From the NCBI RefSeq assembly GCF_009720365.1, contig NZ_ML769318.1, positions 62,001 to 126,000 on the forward strand: 64,000 nt of DNA, given 5' to 3'. Of this stretch, positions 29,077-37,779 are shown piece after piece. A program made the translations under genes and the position numbers. Position 1 is the first letter of the stretch, and every line of letters begins with the position of its first letter. Below the pieces are notes generated by a model. That model was not told where the DNA came from and did no database searches. It was given only the letters and a program-made list of their open reading frames with translations. This stretch comes from Catellatospora paridis. Its GTDB lineage: Bacteria; Actinomycetota; Actinomycetes; Mycobacteriales; Micromonosporaceae.

Positions 29077-29448
29077 TCAGTCCTCGATGAACCAGTTCAA
29101 TGCCCAGCTGGTGAGACCGACGACGAGCGCGCCGAGGATGGCGGCCGGCCAGAAGTTGTCGACGTGGAACGGCACGTCCAGCAGGCCGGCGATGAAGCTG
29201 GTCAGCATGAACAGCGCGCCGTTCACGACCAGCGCGATCAGGCCGAGGGTGAAGACGTACAGCCCGCAGCCGACCATCTTGACGATGGGGCGGATGAAGG
29301 CGTTGCAGAGCCCGAAGATGACGGCGATCGCGACGAACGTGCCGATCGTGCCGAGGACGGTCTCGGCCGTGACGCGGATGCCCGGCACGAGCATGGTCGC
29401 CACCCAGACGGCGGCGGCGCTGGCGGCCAGACGGAGGAGGATTCCCAT
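29077..29448 (-). CDS. Holin-like small membrane protein (phage holin family)
   Basis: A 123-aa protein with four hydrophobic helices and the conserved CNAFIRPIVKMVGCGLYVFTLG (partial) and NGALFMLTSFIAG segments of the 'phage holin family 4' (PF04020-like) membrane proteins. These are chromosomal proteins of unknown role; no phage genes are nearby. The ATG at 29448 gives the usual N terminus; an ATG six codons upstream is also open. Confidence 0.8.
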   Translation of the reverse strand: MGILLRLAASAAAVWVATMLVPGIRVTAETVLGTIGTFVAIAVIFGLCNAFIRPIVKMVGCGLYVFTLGLIALVVNGALFMLTSFIAGLLDVPFHVDNFWPAAILGALVVGLTSWALNWFIED

Positions 29449-29513
29449 GGTGCGGCATCGTGCCATGATTCGCCCCGGTGCGCACCCCCCGCGCTCCTGC
29501 GAGAGCGGCCGCT

Positions 29514-29550
29514 CGGTGTCATCCCGCGGTGGAGCGCAGGGATGACACCG
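29514..29550 (-). terminator. Terminator after eccE
   Basis: CGGTGTCATCCC (29514-29525) pairs perfectly with GGGATGACACCG (29539-29550), loop 13 bases, just past the eccE stop. Confidence 0.75.
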
Positions 29551-29586
29551 GGCGCGGCGGCGGCAGCCGGAGCGCCGTGACGCCGC

Positions 29587-31431
29587 TCATCGTCCGTTCT
29601 GCTGCGTCGCGTTGATCAGCTGCTGCTCGTAGCCGGTGGTGCTCAGCGCCGCCCAGCGCACCGAGCGGCGGTGCACCACGCCGATCATGCCGGGCTGGGC
29701 GCGGGACAGCCACGCCTCCTGGTCGCGGCTAAGCCCCAGCACGGACACCGCGACCGCGGCCTCGGCCGGCTGCAGCGGCTGCAGCAGCGCGAGGTCGGCG
29801 CGGCCGAGCACGTCGACGTCCACCGGGGACAGGTCGTCGCGCACCACCAGGGTGCTGTGCCAGGGCGTGCCCGGCGTGCGGTCGGCGGCGACCGGGCCCG
29901 CGTCGACGATGCTGAGCAGCGGGCGCAGCGGCGTGCCGGGCGGCACGTTGACCGGTCCGGGCGCCATCACGGCCAGCGGCGCGCCGGAGCCCAGGCCGCG
30001 GCTGAACGGCTCCCACGCCCACGGGCGGGTCGTCTGGACCAGCACGTACGCCCCGAGGGCCATGGCGCGCACGGCCACGATCTGGGCCACCGCGACGCCG
30101 CCGATCAGGACGGCCCGGGTGGCCTCCGGACGGAACAGCCGGAAGGAGACCGGCTCGCTGTGCCGGTTGACCCCGATCATGAGTCCGCTGCCGCCGTACG
30201 GCGTGGCCAGCGCGGCGACCGCGGCCGGTCGCCGGTTGACGCCGCCGCCCCCGCCCGTGCCGAGTTCGGCGGGGCCGGGTCCGGCCAGCGGCAGGGTGGC
30301 GGTCAGGCCGTCGAACTGCTGCCCGTCCAGGCGGCGGGCCTGGGCGTGCTCGGTGGCCAGCAGCTGGCGCAGGGCCGTGCCCGCGTTGCCGAGCGAGTTG
30401 TGGTCGGGTGCGGTGAGCCGCACGGTCAGCTCGGCCTGCACGGTCGCGCCGCCGTCGGCCCAGGGGCCCGCGGTCAGCGACACCGACACCGTGGTGGCCG
30501 GCAGCCGGAGCAGGCGCGGCAGCAGCGCGTGGGCCGGGTCGGGGTGCGGCGTCGGCCAGCGCTCCACCGCGTACGAGCTGGCGTACAGCCCGCCGATGTG
30601 CAGCGCGGACCAGCCCTCCTGGGCGGGGGCCGCGCCGTCGTGGCCGGCGGCCTCGGCCAGCGCCCGCAGCGCCGCGACGTCGCCGAGCAGGCGGTGCGGC
30701 ACGTCGCCCAGCTTCGCGCGGACCTTGCGCACCGCGCCGGTCAGCGCGCGCTGCAGGTCGGCCTCCTGCCAGCCCTCGGCCCGGTGCACCCGCACCGCGA
30801 GCACGGCGCGCTCGTTGGCCAGCAGCCGCCCGCCGGACAGCTGGCGGTAGGACGACGCCGCGGGCGACGAGCCGTTGGCGGCGTTGGCGTGCAGCAGCAG
30901 CTGCAGCCGGACCGGCGGGGTGTCCGCGCCGGGCGCGGGCAGCAGCGCGGCCGGCGAGGGCAGCGGGTGCCAGGCGCGGGCCGGCATCACCGCCTGGTCG
31001 CCGAGTTCCAGCAGCACGCACATGCCCTCGGCGTCGGTGAGTGCGGCGCAGGACACGCCCTCGATGTCCAGGGTGGACAGACGGCTGCCCGGTGCGGCCG
31101 CGGCCAGCAGTTCGGCGGCGTCGCCGGTCGGCTCGATCCGGCGGCGGCGGCCGCGGTAGCGCAGGTAGACGGCGGTCCACTCGGACAGCCAGCGGCCCCG
31201 CCAGCGGCCCCAGGCCAGCACGATGAGCGCGGCCGCCACCGGCACGGCGGGCAGCAGGTAGCCGACCCCCGCCTGCGTGGCGGCCACCAGCAGCAGCAGC
31301 GCCAGTTGCACCGCGACGATCTGGCCGCTGCCGAGACCGAGGAAACGCCTGGCCGGGCGCGGGTGCGCCGCCGGTGCGGCCGCCCCGTCGGCGGTGCGCG
31401 CCGTCGGCCCGGTAACCGTGTCGACCGTCAT
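29587..31431 (-). CDS. eccE: EccE, type VII secretion membrane component
   Basis: A 614-aa protein with two N-terminal helices (about residues 36-54 and 58-75) followed by a long cytosolic domain, the EccE layout. In the ESX core complex EccE lies at the periphery and contacts the mycosin. The segment after the helices (GRWLSEWTAVYLRYRGRRRR) is typical. The ATG follows GGGGAGG. It is divergent from eccB with a 142-base shared promoter region. Much of the C-terminal half is weakly conserved, so the call rests on topology, the motif and context. Confidence 0.83.
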   Translation of the reverse strand: MTVDTVTGPTARTADGAAAPAAHPRPARRFLGLGSGQIVAVQLALLLLVAATQAGVGYLLPAVPVAAALIVLAWGRWRGRWLSEWTAVYLRYRGRRRRIEPTGDAAELLAAAAPGSRLSTLDIEGVSCAALTDAEGMCVLLELGDQAVMPARAWHPLPSPAALLPAPGADTPPVRLQLLLHANAANGSSPAASSYRQLSGGRLLANERAVLAVRVHRAEGWQEADLQRALTGAVRKVRAKLGDVPHRLLGDVAALRALAEAAGHDGAAPAQEGWSALHIGGLYASSYAVERWPTPHPDPAHALLPRLLRLPATTVSVSLTAGPWADGGATVQAELTVRLTAPDHNSLGNAGTALRQLLATEHAQARRLDGQQFDGLTATLPLAGPGPAELGTGGGGGVNRRPAAVAALATPYGGSGLMIGVNRHSEPVSFRLFRPEATRAVLIGGVAVAQIVAVRAMALGAYVLVQTTRPWAWEPFSRGLGSGAPLAVMAPGPVNVPPGTPLRPLLSIVDAGPVAADRTPGTPWHSTLVVRDDLSPVDVDVLGRADLALLQPLQPAEAAVAVSVLGLSRDQEAWLSRAQPGMIGVVHRRSVRWAALSTTGYEQQLINATQQNGR

Positions 31432-31573
31432 CGCGATAGCCTCCCCTAGGCTCCAGCTTGTGGCGGCCCTGCGGCCCGCCCGGCGGCGGATCGCCGAGGA
31501 CAACCCAACAGCTGAACCGCCGCACTTCGCCCGGCTCATGGTAGAGCCGCAGGCTGACCCGTGGGGAGGGCCC

Positions 31574-32950
31574 ATGCCGTCGAGACAGGACCAACTGCAC
31601 TCGTACCAGTTCACAGTGCAGCGAGTGGTCTCGGCGCTGGTGATGCGCGACACCGATCCGGCGCAGGCGCCGTTTCGCCGCGCCGCCGGCGCCACCCTCG
31701 CCAGCATCCTGCTGGCCGTGGTCATCGCTGCCGGTTACGGGGTGTACGGGGTGTTCAGCAACCGCGGTGACACCGGCTGGAAGGCCGACGGCACGGTCAT
31801 CATCGAGGAGGATTCGGGCGCGCACTTCGTGTACCGAGACGGAAAGCTGCACCCGGCGCTGAACCTGACCTCCGCGCTGCTGGCCTCCGGCCAGGCCCAG
31901 CCGAAGCTGGTGACGGTGGCCCGCAAGTCGCTTGTGGACGTGCCGCGCGGACTCACCGTCGGGGTGGTGGACCTGCCGGACTCGCTGCCCGACCCGGGGG
32001 CCCTGCTCGGGCTGCCGTGGTCCGTCTGCTCGGCGACCGCGTCGGACAAGCCGGCCTCGGTGCTGGTGGTGGGCGACACCGTGCTCGCCGGCAAGGGCCG
32101 GCTGATGGGCGGCGACGACGCGCTGTTCGTGCGCGCCGGTGCGGCTGTCTACCTGCTCTGGCACGGCCGGCTATACAACGCCGACAACGACGAGTACGCC
32201 GACCTGGCCGGCGGCGCGCAGCCGGTGGCCGTGCCGGCCGCGTTCGTCAACGGCATGCCGCAGGGGCAGCCGCTGGACGAGCCGCGGATCGGCGAACCGG
32301 GCGGGACCTCGTCCGTCAAGGAGCTGAAGAACGGCCAAGTCATCAAGATCAAGGGACTGGACGGCAAGTCCCTCCAGTACGCCGTGGTCCGCGCGGACGG
32401 CCTGGCGATGATCACGCCGGTGCAGGCCGCGCTGCTGCTCGGCCGCTACCGCCAGCAGCACGGCATCGGCCGGGAGATCGAGATCGACCAGACCGAGCTC
32501 GCCGAGTACGACGACTCGCCCGACAGCCTCGTCCCCGACGCCGGCGACCCGCGGCAGCCACCGGCGAACATGCCGACCATCGCCACCTACGGCCAGGGCG
32601 CGCTGTGCGCGGTGGTCCGCGACGACGCGGGCACCACCGAGGTGCGCGCCGAGGTGCCGCTGGACCTGTCCGGGCGCATCGCGACCGTGGGCCGCAGTGC
32701 CGAGGGCGGCTCGTACGCCGACTACGTGCTGGTGCCCTCCGGCCGGGGCGCGATCGTGGCGGCGGGCACCACCTTGAGCCTGGTCACCGACCAGGGCGTG
32801 CGCTATGACGCGGCCCGCCCGGACGTGCTGCCGATGCTCGGATACCGCGACCCGGTGCCGCTGCGGCTGCCCTCGTCGCTGGTCGACCTGCTGCCGCCGG
32901 GACCCGGCCTGGACCCGCAGACCGCGTCCGCGCAGCTGGCTCTCGGCTGA
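31574..32950 (+). CDS. eccB: EccB, type VII secretion membrane component
   Basis: A 458-aa EccB: short cytosolic N terminus with the family signature SRQDQLHSYQFTVQRVVSAL, one membrane helix (about residues 41-62) and a large external domain with repeat modules (SLVDVPRGLTVGVVDLPDSL, ITPVQAALLLG). EccB is an outer-leaflet core component of ESX channels. The ATG follows GGGGAGG by four bases. Divergent from eccE; the WXG100 pair follows 155 bases later with its own leader. Confidence 0.93.
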   Translation: MPSRQDQLHSYQFTVQRVVSALVMRDTDPAQAPFRRAAGATLASILLAVVIAAGYGVYGVFSNRGDTGWKADGTVIIEEDSGAHFVYRDGKLHPALNLTSALLASGQAQPKLVTVARKSLVDVPRGLTVGVVDLPDSLPDPGALLGLPWSVCSATASDKPASVLVVGDTVLAGKGRLMGGDDALFVRAGAAVYLLWHGRLYNADNDEYADLAGGAQPVAVPAAFVNGMPQGQPLDEPRIGEPGGTSSVKELKNGQVIKIKGLDGKSLQYAVVRADGLAMITPVQAALLLGRYRQQHGIGREIEIDQTELAEYDDSPDSLVPDAGDPRQPPANMPTIATYGQGALCAVVRDDAGTTEVRAEVPLDLSGRIATVGRSAEGGSYADYVLVPSGRGAIVAAGTTLSLVTDQGVRYDAARPDVLPMLGYRDPVPLRLPSSLVDLLPPGPGLDPQTASAQLALG

Positions 32951-33105
32951 TCCGCCGCAGCGCGGGTTATCCACAGGCAGCGGCTCCGGGCTGGCACGAG
33001 TCGACGCGGGACGCTACCGTCACCGAGACAGGCGCACCACCACCAATGCTCCGCATAGGACGGTGGATGTGTAACTGCACAAAGGGAATGGGGTGACGTA
33101 CGACA

Positions 33106-33426
33106 ATGGCGGAAACCGCCTCCGAAGCCGCGATCATGGCCTCGACCGCAGGCAAGTTCGACTCGGCCAACGACGACCTGCAGACCATGCTCAGCCGCTT
33201 GCTGAGCGAGCTGGAGATGCTGCAGACCAGTTGGGTGGGTCGCGCGGGCAGCTCCTTCGAGCAGGTCAAGATCGCCTGGTCGCAGGACCAGAAGGCACTG
33301 CACCAGGCGCTCGCTGAGACGTCGAAAGCGATCCGCACGGCAGGCCAGGAGTACAGCCGCGCCGACGAGGAGCAGGCAGGCCGGGTGGCCTCCAAGAACA
33401 CCGGCGGCGTCTCGCTGAACCTGTGA
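33106..33426 (+). CDS. WXG100 protein, EsxB-like, with YxxxD signal
   Basis: A 106-aa helical hairpin protein with the WXG turn Trp43-Val-Gly45 (TSWVGRAGSSF) and, near the C terminus, Tyr83-Ser-Arg-Ala-Asp87, the YxxxD/E type VII secretion signal. It is therefore the CFP-10/EsxB-like partner of the next gene and a probable substrate of the channel. The upstream 155 bases contain a TACCGT -10 candidate at 33015-33020 but no clear -35 element. Confidence 0.92.
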   Translation: MAETASEAAIMASTAGKFDSANDDLQTMLSRLLSELEMLQTSWVGRAGSSFEQVKIAWSQDQKALHQALAETSKAIRTAGQEYSRADEEQAGRVASKNTGGVSLNL

Positions 33427-33463
33427 GCGCGGCAGACCACGGACCGAAAGGGGGAGGACCGAT

Positions 33464-33760
33464 ATGAGCAACGGCGAGAGGCTCGTCGTCAACTTCGCCT
33501 CGCTGCACGAGGCGAGCGGGCACATTCAGACGGCGCTGGGCAAGCTGGAGACCACGCTGAGCCAGCTGGAAAGCGACGCCGGACCGATGGTGTCGTCGTG
33601 GAGCGGCGCCGCGCAGACGGCGTACCACGAGCGTCAGGCCAAGTGGCGTAAGGCCGCGGACGAGCTGTCCGTGATGCTGCGCGACATCAAGGGCGCGGTC
33701 GACGAGGCCGCCGTCCAGTTCAAGGACGCCGAGGACCGCAACACCCGGCTGTTCCACTGA
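33464..33760 (+). CDS. WXG100 protein, EsxA-like
   Basis: A 98-aa WXG100 protein with Trp46-Ser-Gly48 (MVSSWSGAAQTAYHERQAKW) between two helices, and no YxxxD signal, so the EsxA-like partner. GGGGGAGG lies before the ATG. It is 37 bases downstream of the EsxB-like gene, and the two would form a co-secreted heterodimer. Two hairpins follow the stop. Confidence 0.92.
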   Translation: MSNGERLVVNFASLHEASGHIQTALGKLETTLSQLESDAGPMVSSWSGAAQTAYHERQAKWRKAADELSVMLRDIKGAVDEAAVQFKDAEDRNTRLFH

Positions 33761-33771
33761 CCCACGTCGCC

Positions 33772-33809
33772 GCAGCCCGGGGCAGCTGACAGCCGCTGCC
33801 CCGGGCTGC
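33772..33809 (+). terminator. First terminator after the WXG100 pair
   Basis: Perfect 15-bp arms, GCAGCCCGGGGCAGC (33772-33786) and its complement (33795-33809), with an 8-base loop. Confidence 0.8.
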
Positions 33810-33853
33810 GCGCGTAGGCGCTCGGGCCGCTGTTCCGGCAGTGATCCATGACC

Positions 33854-33887
33854 GCACCGGCGATCGCGACGACGCCGGTGCTTTTTT
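33854..33887 (+). terminator. Second terminator with T-run
   Basis: GCACCGGCG (33854-33862) pairs with CGCCGGTGC (33873-33881) and is followed by six T, a classical intrinsic terminator and rare here for having a T-run. It abuts the mycP stop, so it also separates convergent transcripts. Confidence 0.8.
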
Positions 33888-35122
33888 CAGCTCCCGGCCG
33901 CCCGCCAGCGGCGGCGGATGCCGTTGGGCAGCGCCACGGCCAGCGCGAGCACCAGGCCGGCCAGGATCACTCCGATGCCCGCCAGCCACCGCGCCTCCGA
34001 GCGTTGCTGCGCGGCCCGGTCGGCGGCGGCCTCGGCTGCCGGGTCGGCGGCCCGCGGCGCGAGCGCGGCCGGGGTGACCCGGGCAGCGCCGTCGAGCACA
34101 TCGGTCACCGCGCGCACCGGGTTGAGGATGCCCACCCCGTAGTCGTCGCTGAGGCGGCCGCCCGGCGCCGGGTCGGCCGTGGCCTGCAGCCGCTGCCGCA
34201 CCTGCGACTCGGTGAGTGCCGGATACGCCTGGCGGACCAGCGCCGCCGTGGCGGCCACCATCGGGGCGGCGAAACTGGTGCCGCTCTCCTTGCCGTGCCC
34301 GCGGCCGGGGCGCGCCACGGTCACCTGGTCACCGGGGGCGACGAGGTCCACGTACGGCCCGGTCTGGGAGGCCTGCAGCCGCTGTCCCGCCTCGTCGATC
34401 GCGCCGACCCCGAACACGTTGTCCCAGGAGGCGGGATACGGCGTCGGGTTGCCCTTCTGCTTGGCGTTGCCGACCGCCGCGATCACGACCACGTCGCGGG
34501 CGATGGCGTAGCGGATCGCCTCGCGGAATTCGTTCAGCTTGTTCGGGGCGGTGTCGCCGTAGCTCAGCGACAGGTTGATCACGTCGGCGCCCTCGTCCAC
34601 CGCATACCGCACCGCGGTGGCCATGTCCTTCACGTCGGCCTGGCGGGCGCTGCTCGCGTTCTCCTGACCGCCGAGCTGCTCGCTCACCCGGACCGGCAGG
34701 ATCCGCACGCCCGGGGCGATGCCGCGGAACTCCACCCCGGCCACCGGCTTCGCGGCGATGACGCTGGCCACGCCGGTGCCGTGGCCGACGCAGTCCTGCC
34801 GCCCGTCGGTGCCGCCGCCGGACAGCATGTCCCGGCCCGCCACGACCTGCCCACGCAGCTGCGGGTGGTCCTTGTCGACCCCAGAGTCGAGCACCGCCAC
34901 GAGCACGCCCGACCCGTCGATGCCGCGGGGCAGCACGGACAGGTCCCAGCGCTGCTGCGGCCACGGCTTGGCCGCGATCACGTCGCTCACCGTGCGGTCG
35001 GTGCTCGGGCACGGCGCCGCGACGGCGGGCGCTGTCGCGATCCCGACGACACCGCAACCGAACACCACGCTGAACACCACCGTGCGGGCCGCGAAGGCCA
35101 CCGTCGGCCGGCTGCGGTGCAT
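33887..35122 (-). CDS. mycP: MycP, type VII secretion mycosin (subtilisin-like protease)
   Basis: A 411-aa S8 serine protease with a signal peptide (to about residue 36), catalytic Asp79 (VAVLDSGVDKDHPQL), His113 (VGHGTGVAS), oxyanion Asn218 and Ser282 (GTSFAAPMVAA), then one C-terminal membrane helix (LAGIGVILAGLVLALAVALP) and a basic tail. Mycosins sit outside the membrane on the ESX channel and are needed for its stability. The ATG follows GGGGAGG. Divergent from the SseB gene. Confidence 0.95.
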   Translation of the reverse strand: MHRSRPTVAFAARTVVFSVVFGCGVVGIATAPAVAAPCPSTDRTVSDVIAAKPWPQQRWDLSVLPRGIDGSGVLVAVLDSGVDKDHPQLRGQVVAGRDMLSGGGTDGRQDCVGHGTGVASVIAAKPVAGVEFRGIAPGVRILPVRVSEQLGGQENASSARQADVKDMATAVRYAVDEGADVINLSLSYGDTAPNKLNEFREAIRYAIARDVVVIAAVGNAKQKGNPTPYPASWDNVFGVGAIDEAGQRLQASQTGPYVDLVAPGDQVTVARPGRGHGKESGTSFAAPMVAATAALVRQAYPALTESQVRQRLQATADPAPGGRLSDDYGVGILNPVRAVTDVLDGAARVTPAALAPRAADPAAEAAADRAAQQRSEARWLAGIGVILAGLVLALAVALPNGIRRRWRAAGS

Positions 35123-35325
35123 GTCGCCTCCCCAGGCTCGTGCGGGTCGACCGCGGCACGCACGGGCGGGTGACCGCCGTGTCGCCGCTGCGCGGTTTCC
35201 CGCGTGGCTGAACCCCGGCGCAGATGCTACTGGAAGGAGCCGACCTAGACTGCTGGTTGCGACACGCCTACGGGGCGCAAGGTAAGTTGTGTCCCAGTAC
35301 TCTCGCGGCAGCAGGAGGTGAGCGC

Positions 35326-37404
35326 GTGATGGGTTGGGAGCCGGCCACCGATACCGAGATCGCGCTGCGTGACGCCCTGCGCGCCGGGGATCAGGAACTC
35401 TACTTCCGCATCCTCGGCCGTTCGGAACTGCTGCTGCCGGTCGCCGGCGACGCGGCAGCGGCGCGCGGTCCGGCGGGCTGGGGCACCTGGACCGCGGAGA
35501 ACCGCACCCACGTGCTCGCCTTCACCTCGTCCGCGGCGCTGCGCGCCTGCCTGGCCGAACACGCCGGCCCCGCGCGGCGCGTGCCGTTCCAGGAGCTGGC
35601 CTCCTCGTGGCCCAACCACGAGTGGTGGCTGGCCGTGGACCCGGGCCTGCCGATCGAGGGATACCTGCCGGCCTGGTTCGTCACCCAGCTGGTCCGCGGC
35701 GACGTGCGCATTCCCGGCGCGCCCGCGGTCGCCCGCGGTCGCCTCGAACGGCTGGAGGCGCTCGAGCGCGCCAAGGCCGCCCGGACCGCACCGCCGCCGA
35801 TGCAGCCGCGCGGGCCGCAGCAGCCTGCGTACGACCCGCACGCCGACGAGGAACTGATCCTCGACGCCGAGGTGATCGACGTCGAGGAGGTGCGGCCGGT
35901 GGCCGCGCCGCAGGTGTACACCCCGCTGGCGCTCGAGTCGCCCGCCGGGTCGCCGGTGACGGCGCCGACCCCGCAGCCCGGCGGCCGGTTCTTCCCGGCA
36001 GACCCGGCCTTCTCCGCGGAGCCGGTCTCGCCGGCTGCCGCACACCCGCCCGTCCCGCCGGCCGCCGTGCCGCCGCCGCCCGTGGCCGCGCCCGCTGCGC
36101 GGCCCGGTGAGGGGTCGCTGTTCGAGCCGGTCTCCACGTCCCCGCCCGCCGCCGTGCCTGCCGTGACCGAGCCCGCCGGACGCCCGGCGGAGGGCTCGTT
36201 GTTCGAGCCGGTGTCCCCGACGCCCGCCGTGCCTCCCGCGCCCGCTGCGCGGCCCGGTGAGGGGTCGTTGTTCGAGCCCGTCTCCACGCAGTCGACCGTC
36301 GCCGTGTCGCCCACCGCCGAGCCGCCCGCGCCTGTCGCGCGGCCTGGCGAGGGGTCGCTGTTCGAGCCCGTGTCCGCGACGGTGACGATGCCCGACGTGC
36401 CCGTGCCGCCGGTCCGGGAACCGGGGCCGCGGCACGAGCGGCCGCGCGGGCCCGAGGACGACTTCACCCCGTCGAACTCCGTCGAGGAGCAGCTGCTCGA
36501 AGCGGCCGACGCGGGCAACACCGACGCCTTCCTGTCCACGTTGCTGCTCGCGACGGTGCTGGTGCCGGTGCCGGGCGGATCGAGCGTGCCCAGGCCCGGC
36601 GAGCCGGGCTACACCTGGCAGCCGCGCGACATCGACGGCGAGCCGCACATCGTGTGCTACACGTCCGCGCAGATCATGCCCGAACCGGTCGAGGCCGTGC
36701 CGGTGCGCTTCGTCAAGCTCATCGCGGCCTGGCCCGACCCGGCCTGGTCGTTCGCGGTCAACCCGGGCACCGCGGTCGGTGCCAGCCTGCCCGGTGACCA
36801 ACTGCTGGAGCTGGCCCGCTGGGCGACCGAGATGGGCCTCGGCGGCGACGAGAGCGAATCGGCCGTGACCGTGCCGACGGCGGGCACCGCGCCGCCGCCG
36901 GCCCGCCGCGACCCGGAGATCACCGAGATGCAGAAGGTGATCGCGCCAAGCCAGATCGGCTACTACCTCGACCGGGGTTACGACCGGGTCTCCGGGTTCG
37001 TGCACCGCGCCCGCGAGGTCGGCCACCTGCGCGGCCCCCAGGCGCTGCGCAGCGCGCTCGGGCTGACCTGGACCGGTTCCCCGTTCACGGCGGACGACAA
37101 GGAGATCTACGTGCTGCGCTGGCCGGCCTACCGGCCCAGCCTGTACCGGATCCCGTACGGCGGGCAGCACGAGGCGGCGATGAAGGCCATGGAGGGCTGG
37201 GTCATCGAGCGCTCCCCGTTCCGCGGCAACGGCTTCGCACCCGGCGACAGTACGGAGATCATCGCCGAGTTCAAGGTGGACAGCGCCCGGCTGCCGCACG
37301 GCGCGCGCCTGCTGCGCGTGGACGCCGAGGGCAAAGAGGAGATGGTCGCGGTGCTCGACGCCGACGGGCCGCGCTGGCTGCGCACCGACGGGGGCGAAGA
37401 ATGA
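35326..37404 (+). CDS. Double SseB-domain protein of the type VII locus
   Basis: A 692-aa protein of three folded parts. Residues 1-150 form an SseB-like domain (LRDALRAGDQELYFRILGRS, TWTAENRTHVLAFTSSAALR). A proline-rich linker (about 190-375) contains four copies of a GEGSLFEPVS-type repeat. Residues 378-520 form a second SseB-like domain (EEQLLEAADAGNTDAFLSTL). Residues 543-692 form a further domain starting SQIGYYLDRGYDRVSGFVHR that I do not recognise. There is no signal peptide or membrane helix. SseB domains recur in actinobacterial type VII loci, possibly as substrate-side or chaperone-like factors. The GTG at 35326 follows AGGAGG by seven bases; the ATG next to it is also possible. 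Confidence 0.8.
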   Translation: MMGWEPATDTEIALRDALRAGDQELYFRILGRSELLLPVAGDAAAARGPAGWGTWTAENRTHVLAFTSSAALRACLAEHAGPARRVPFQELASSWPNHEWWLAVDPGLPIEGYLPAWFVTQLVRGDVRIPGAPAVARGRLERLEALERAKAARTAPPPMQPRGPQQPAYDPHADEELILDAEVIDVEEVRPVAAPQVYTPLALESPAGSPVTAPTPQPGGRFFPADPAFSAEPVSPAAAHPPVPPAAVPPPPVAAPAARPGEGSLFEPVSTSPPAAVPAVTEPAGRPAEGSLFEPVSPTPAVPPAPAARPGEGSLFEPVSTQSTVAVSPTAEPPAPVARPGEGSLFEPVSATVTMPDVPVPPVREPGPRHERPRGPEDDFTPSNSVEEQLLEAADAGNTDAFLSTLLLATVLVPVPGGSSVPRPGEPGYTWQPRDIDGEPHIVCYTSAQIMPEPVEAVPVRFVKLIAAWPDPAWSFAVNPGTAVGASLPGDQLLELARWATEMGLGGDESESAVTVPTAGTAPPPARRDPEITEMQKVIAPSQIGYYLDRGYDRVSGFVHRAREVGHLRGPQALRSALGLTWTGSPFTADDKEIYVLRWPAYRPSLYRIPYGGQHEAAMKAMEGWVIERSPFRGNGFAPGDSTEIIAEFKVDSARLPHGARLLRVDAEGKEEMVAVLDADGPRWLRTDGGEE
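36094..36375 (+). repeat. Four in-frame repeats coding GEGSLFEPVS
   Basis: Four copies of a 42-base unit (first 36094-36135, last ending 36375), encoding ARPGEGSLFEPVS with small changes (second copy GRPAEGSLFEPVS), are separated by Pro/Ala/Val/Thr spacers. They lie in the linker of the SseB protein and look like a short linear motif copied by slippage or recombination. Confidence 0.8.
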
Positions 37405-37766
37405 TGCGCGACGGCTACATCGCCCGCTACCTGGGCCGGGAGTACGAAGCCAGCCCCGACGGCGACAGCGTGCGCCTCTACCGTCCCGAGACCGCCGAGG
37501 GCTTCGAGGAGGTCCGGCCCGGCCGGCATGTGCGGGTGGTGCCCGCGGCCGAGGTCGACGACCTGGCGTACGTGCGCAGCGTCTGCAACTGGCGCGGCCA
37601 GCCCTTCATCGTGCTCGCCGAGCACGAGGCCTGGCTGCGCGTCGAGTACACCGGGGGTAAGGCTCCCGTCGCCGCCGAACTCGGCCTGGAGGAGTTCGAC
37701 TACGGCGTCTACCAGGGCTGGGCCCCCAAGCAGGAGGTCACCGACCTCCGCGAATCCCGCCTCTGA
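37401..37766 (+). CDS. Conserved-looking small partner of the SseB protein, function unknown
   Basis: A 121-aa soluble protein, not recognised. It is beta-rich at the start (YIARYLGREYEASPDGDSVR, RHVRVVPAAEV) with VCNWRGQPFIVLAEHEAWLR in the middle and ends YQGWAPKQEVTDLRESRL. It overlaps the SseB gene by ATGA, so the two are translationally coupled and their products probably act together, as a partner, chaperone or immunity-type protein. No toxin signature can be seen in either. Confidence 0.75.
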   Translation: MMRDGYIARYLGREYEASPDGDSVRLYRPETAEGFEEVRPGRHVRVVPAAEVDDLAYVRSVCNWRGQPFIVLAEHEAWLRVEYTGGKAPVAAELGLEEFDYGVYQGWAPKQEVTDLRESRL

Positions 37767-37779
37767 CCCACCGGGCCGG

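Noticed and set aside
29077-29448. Prophage remnant suggested by the holin-family protein
   Set aside because: No integrase, lysin, capsid or attachment site is nearby; this family is widespread as a chromosomal membrane protein.
32967-32975. Perfect DnaA box TTATCCACA before the WXG100 genes
   Set aside because: A single copy with no cluster, no AT-rich region and no dnaA/dnaN nearby; one chance occurrence in 64 kb is not surprising.
36952-37404. ADP-ribosyltransferase-like toxin domain at the end of the SseB protein, with the 121-aa protein as immunity factor
   Set aside because: A DSTEII...LPHGARLLRV stretch faintly recalls such toxins, but the Arg, STS and ExE pattern cannot be shown by eye, so the claim is not supported.
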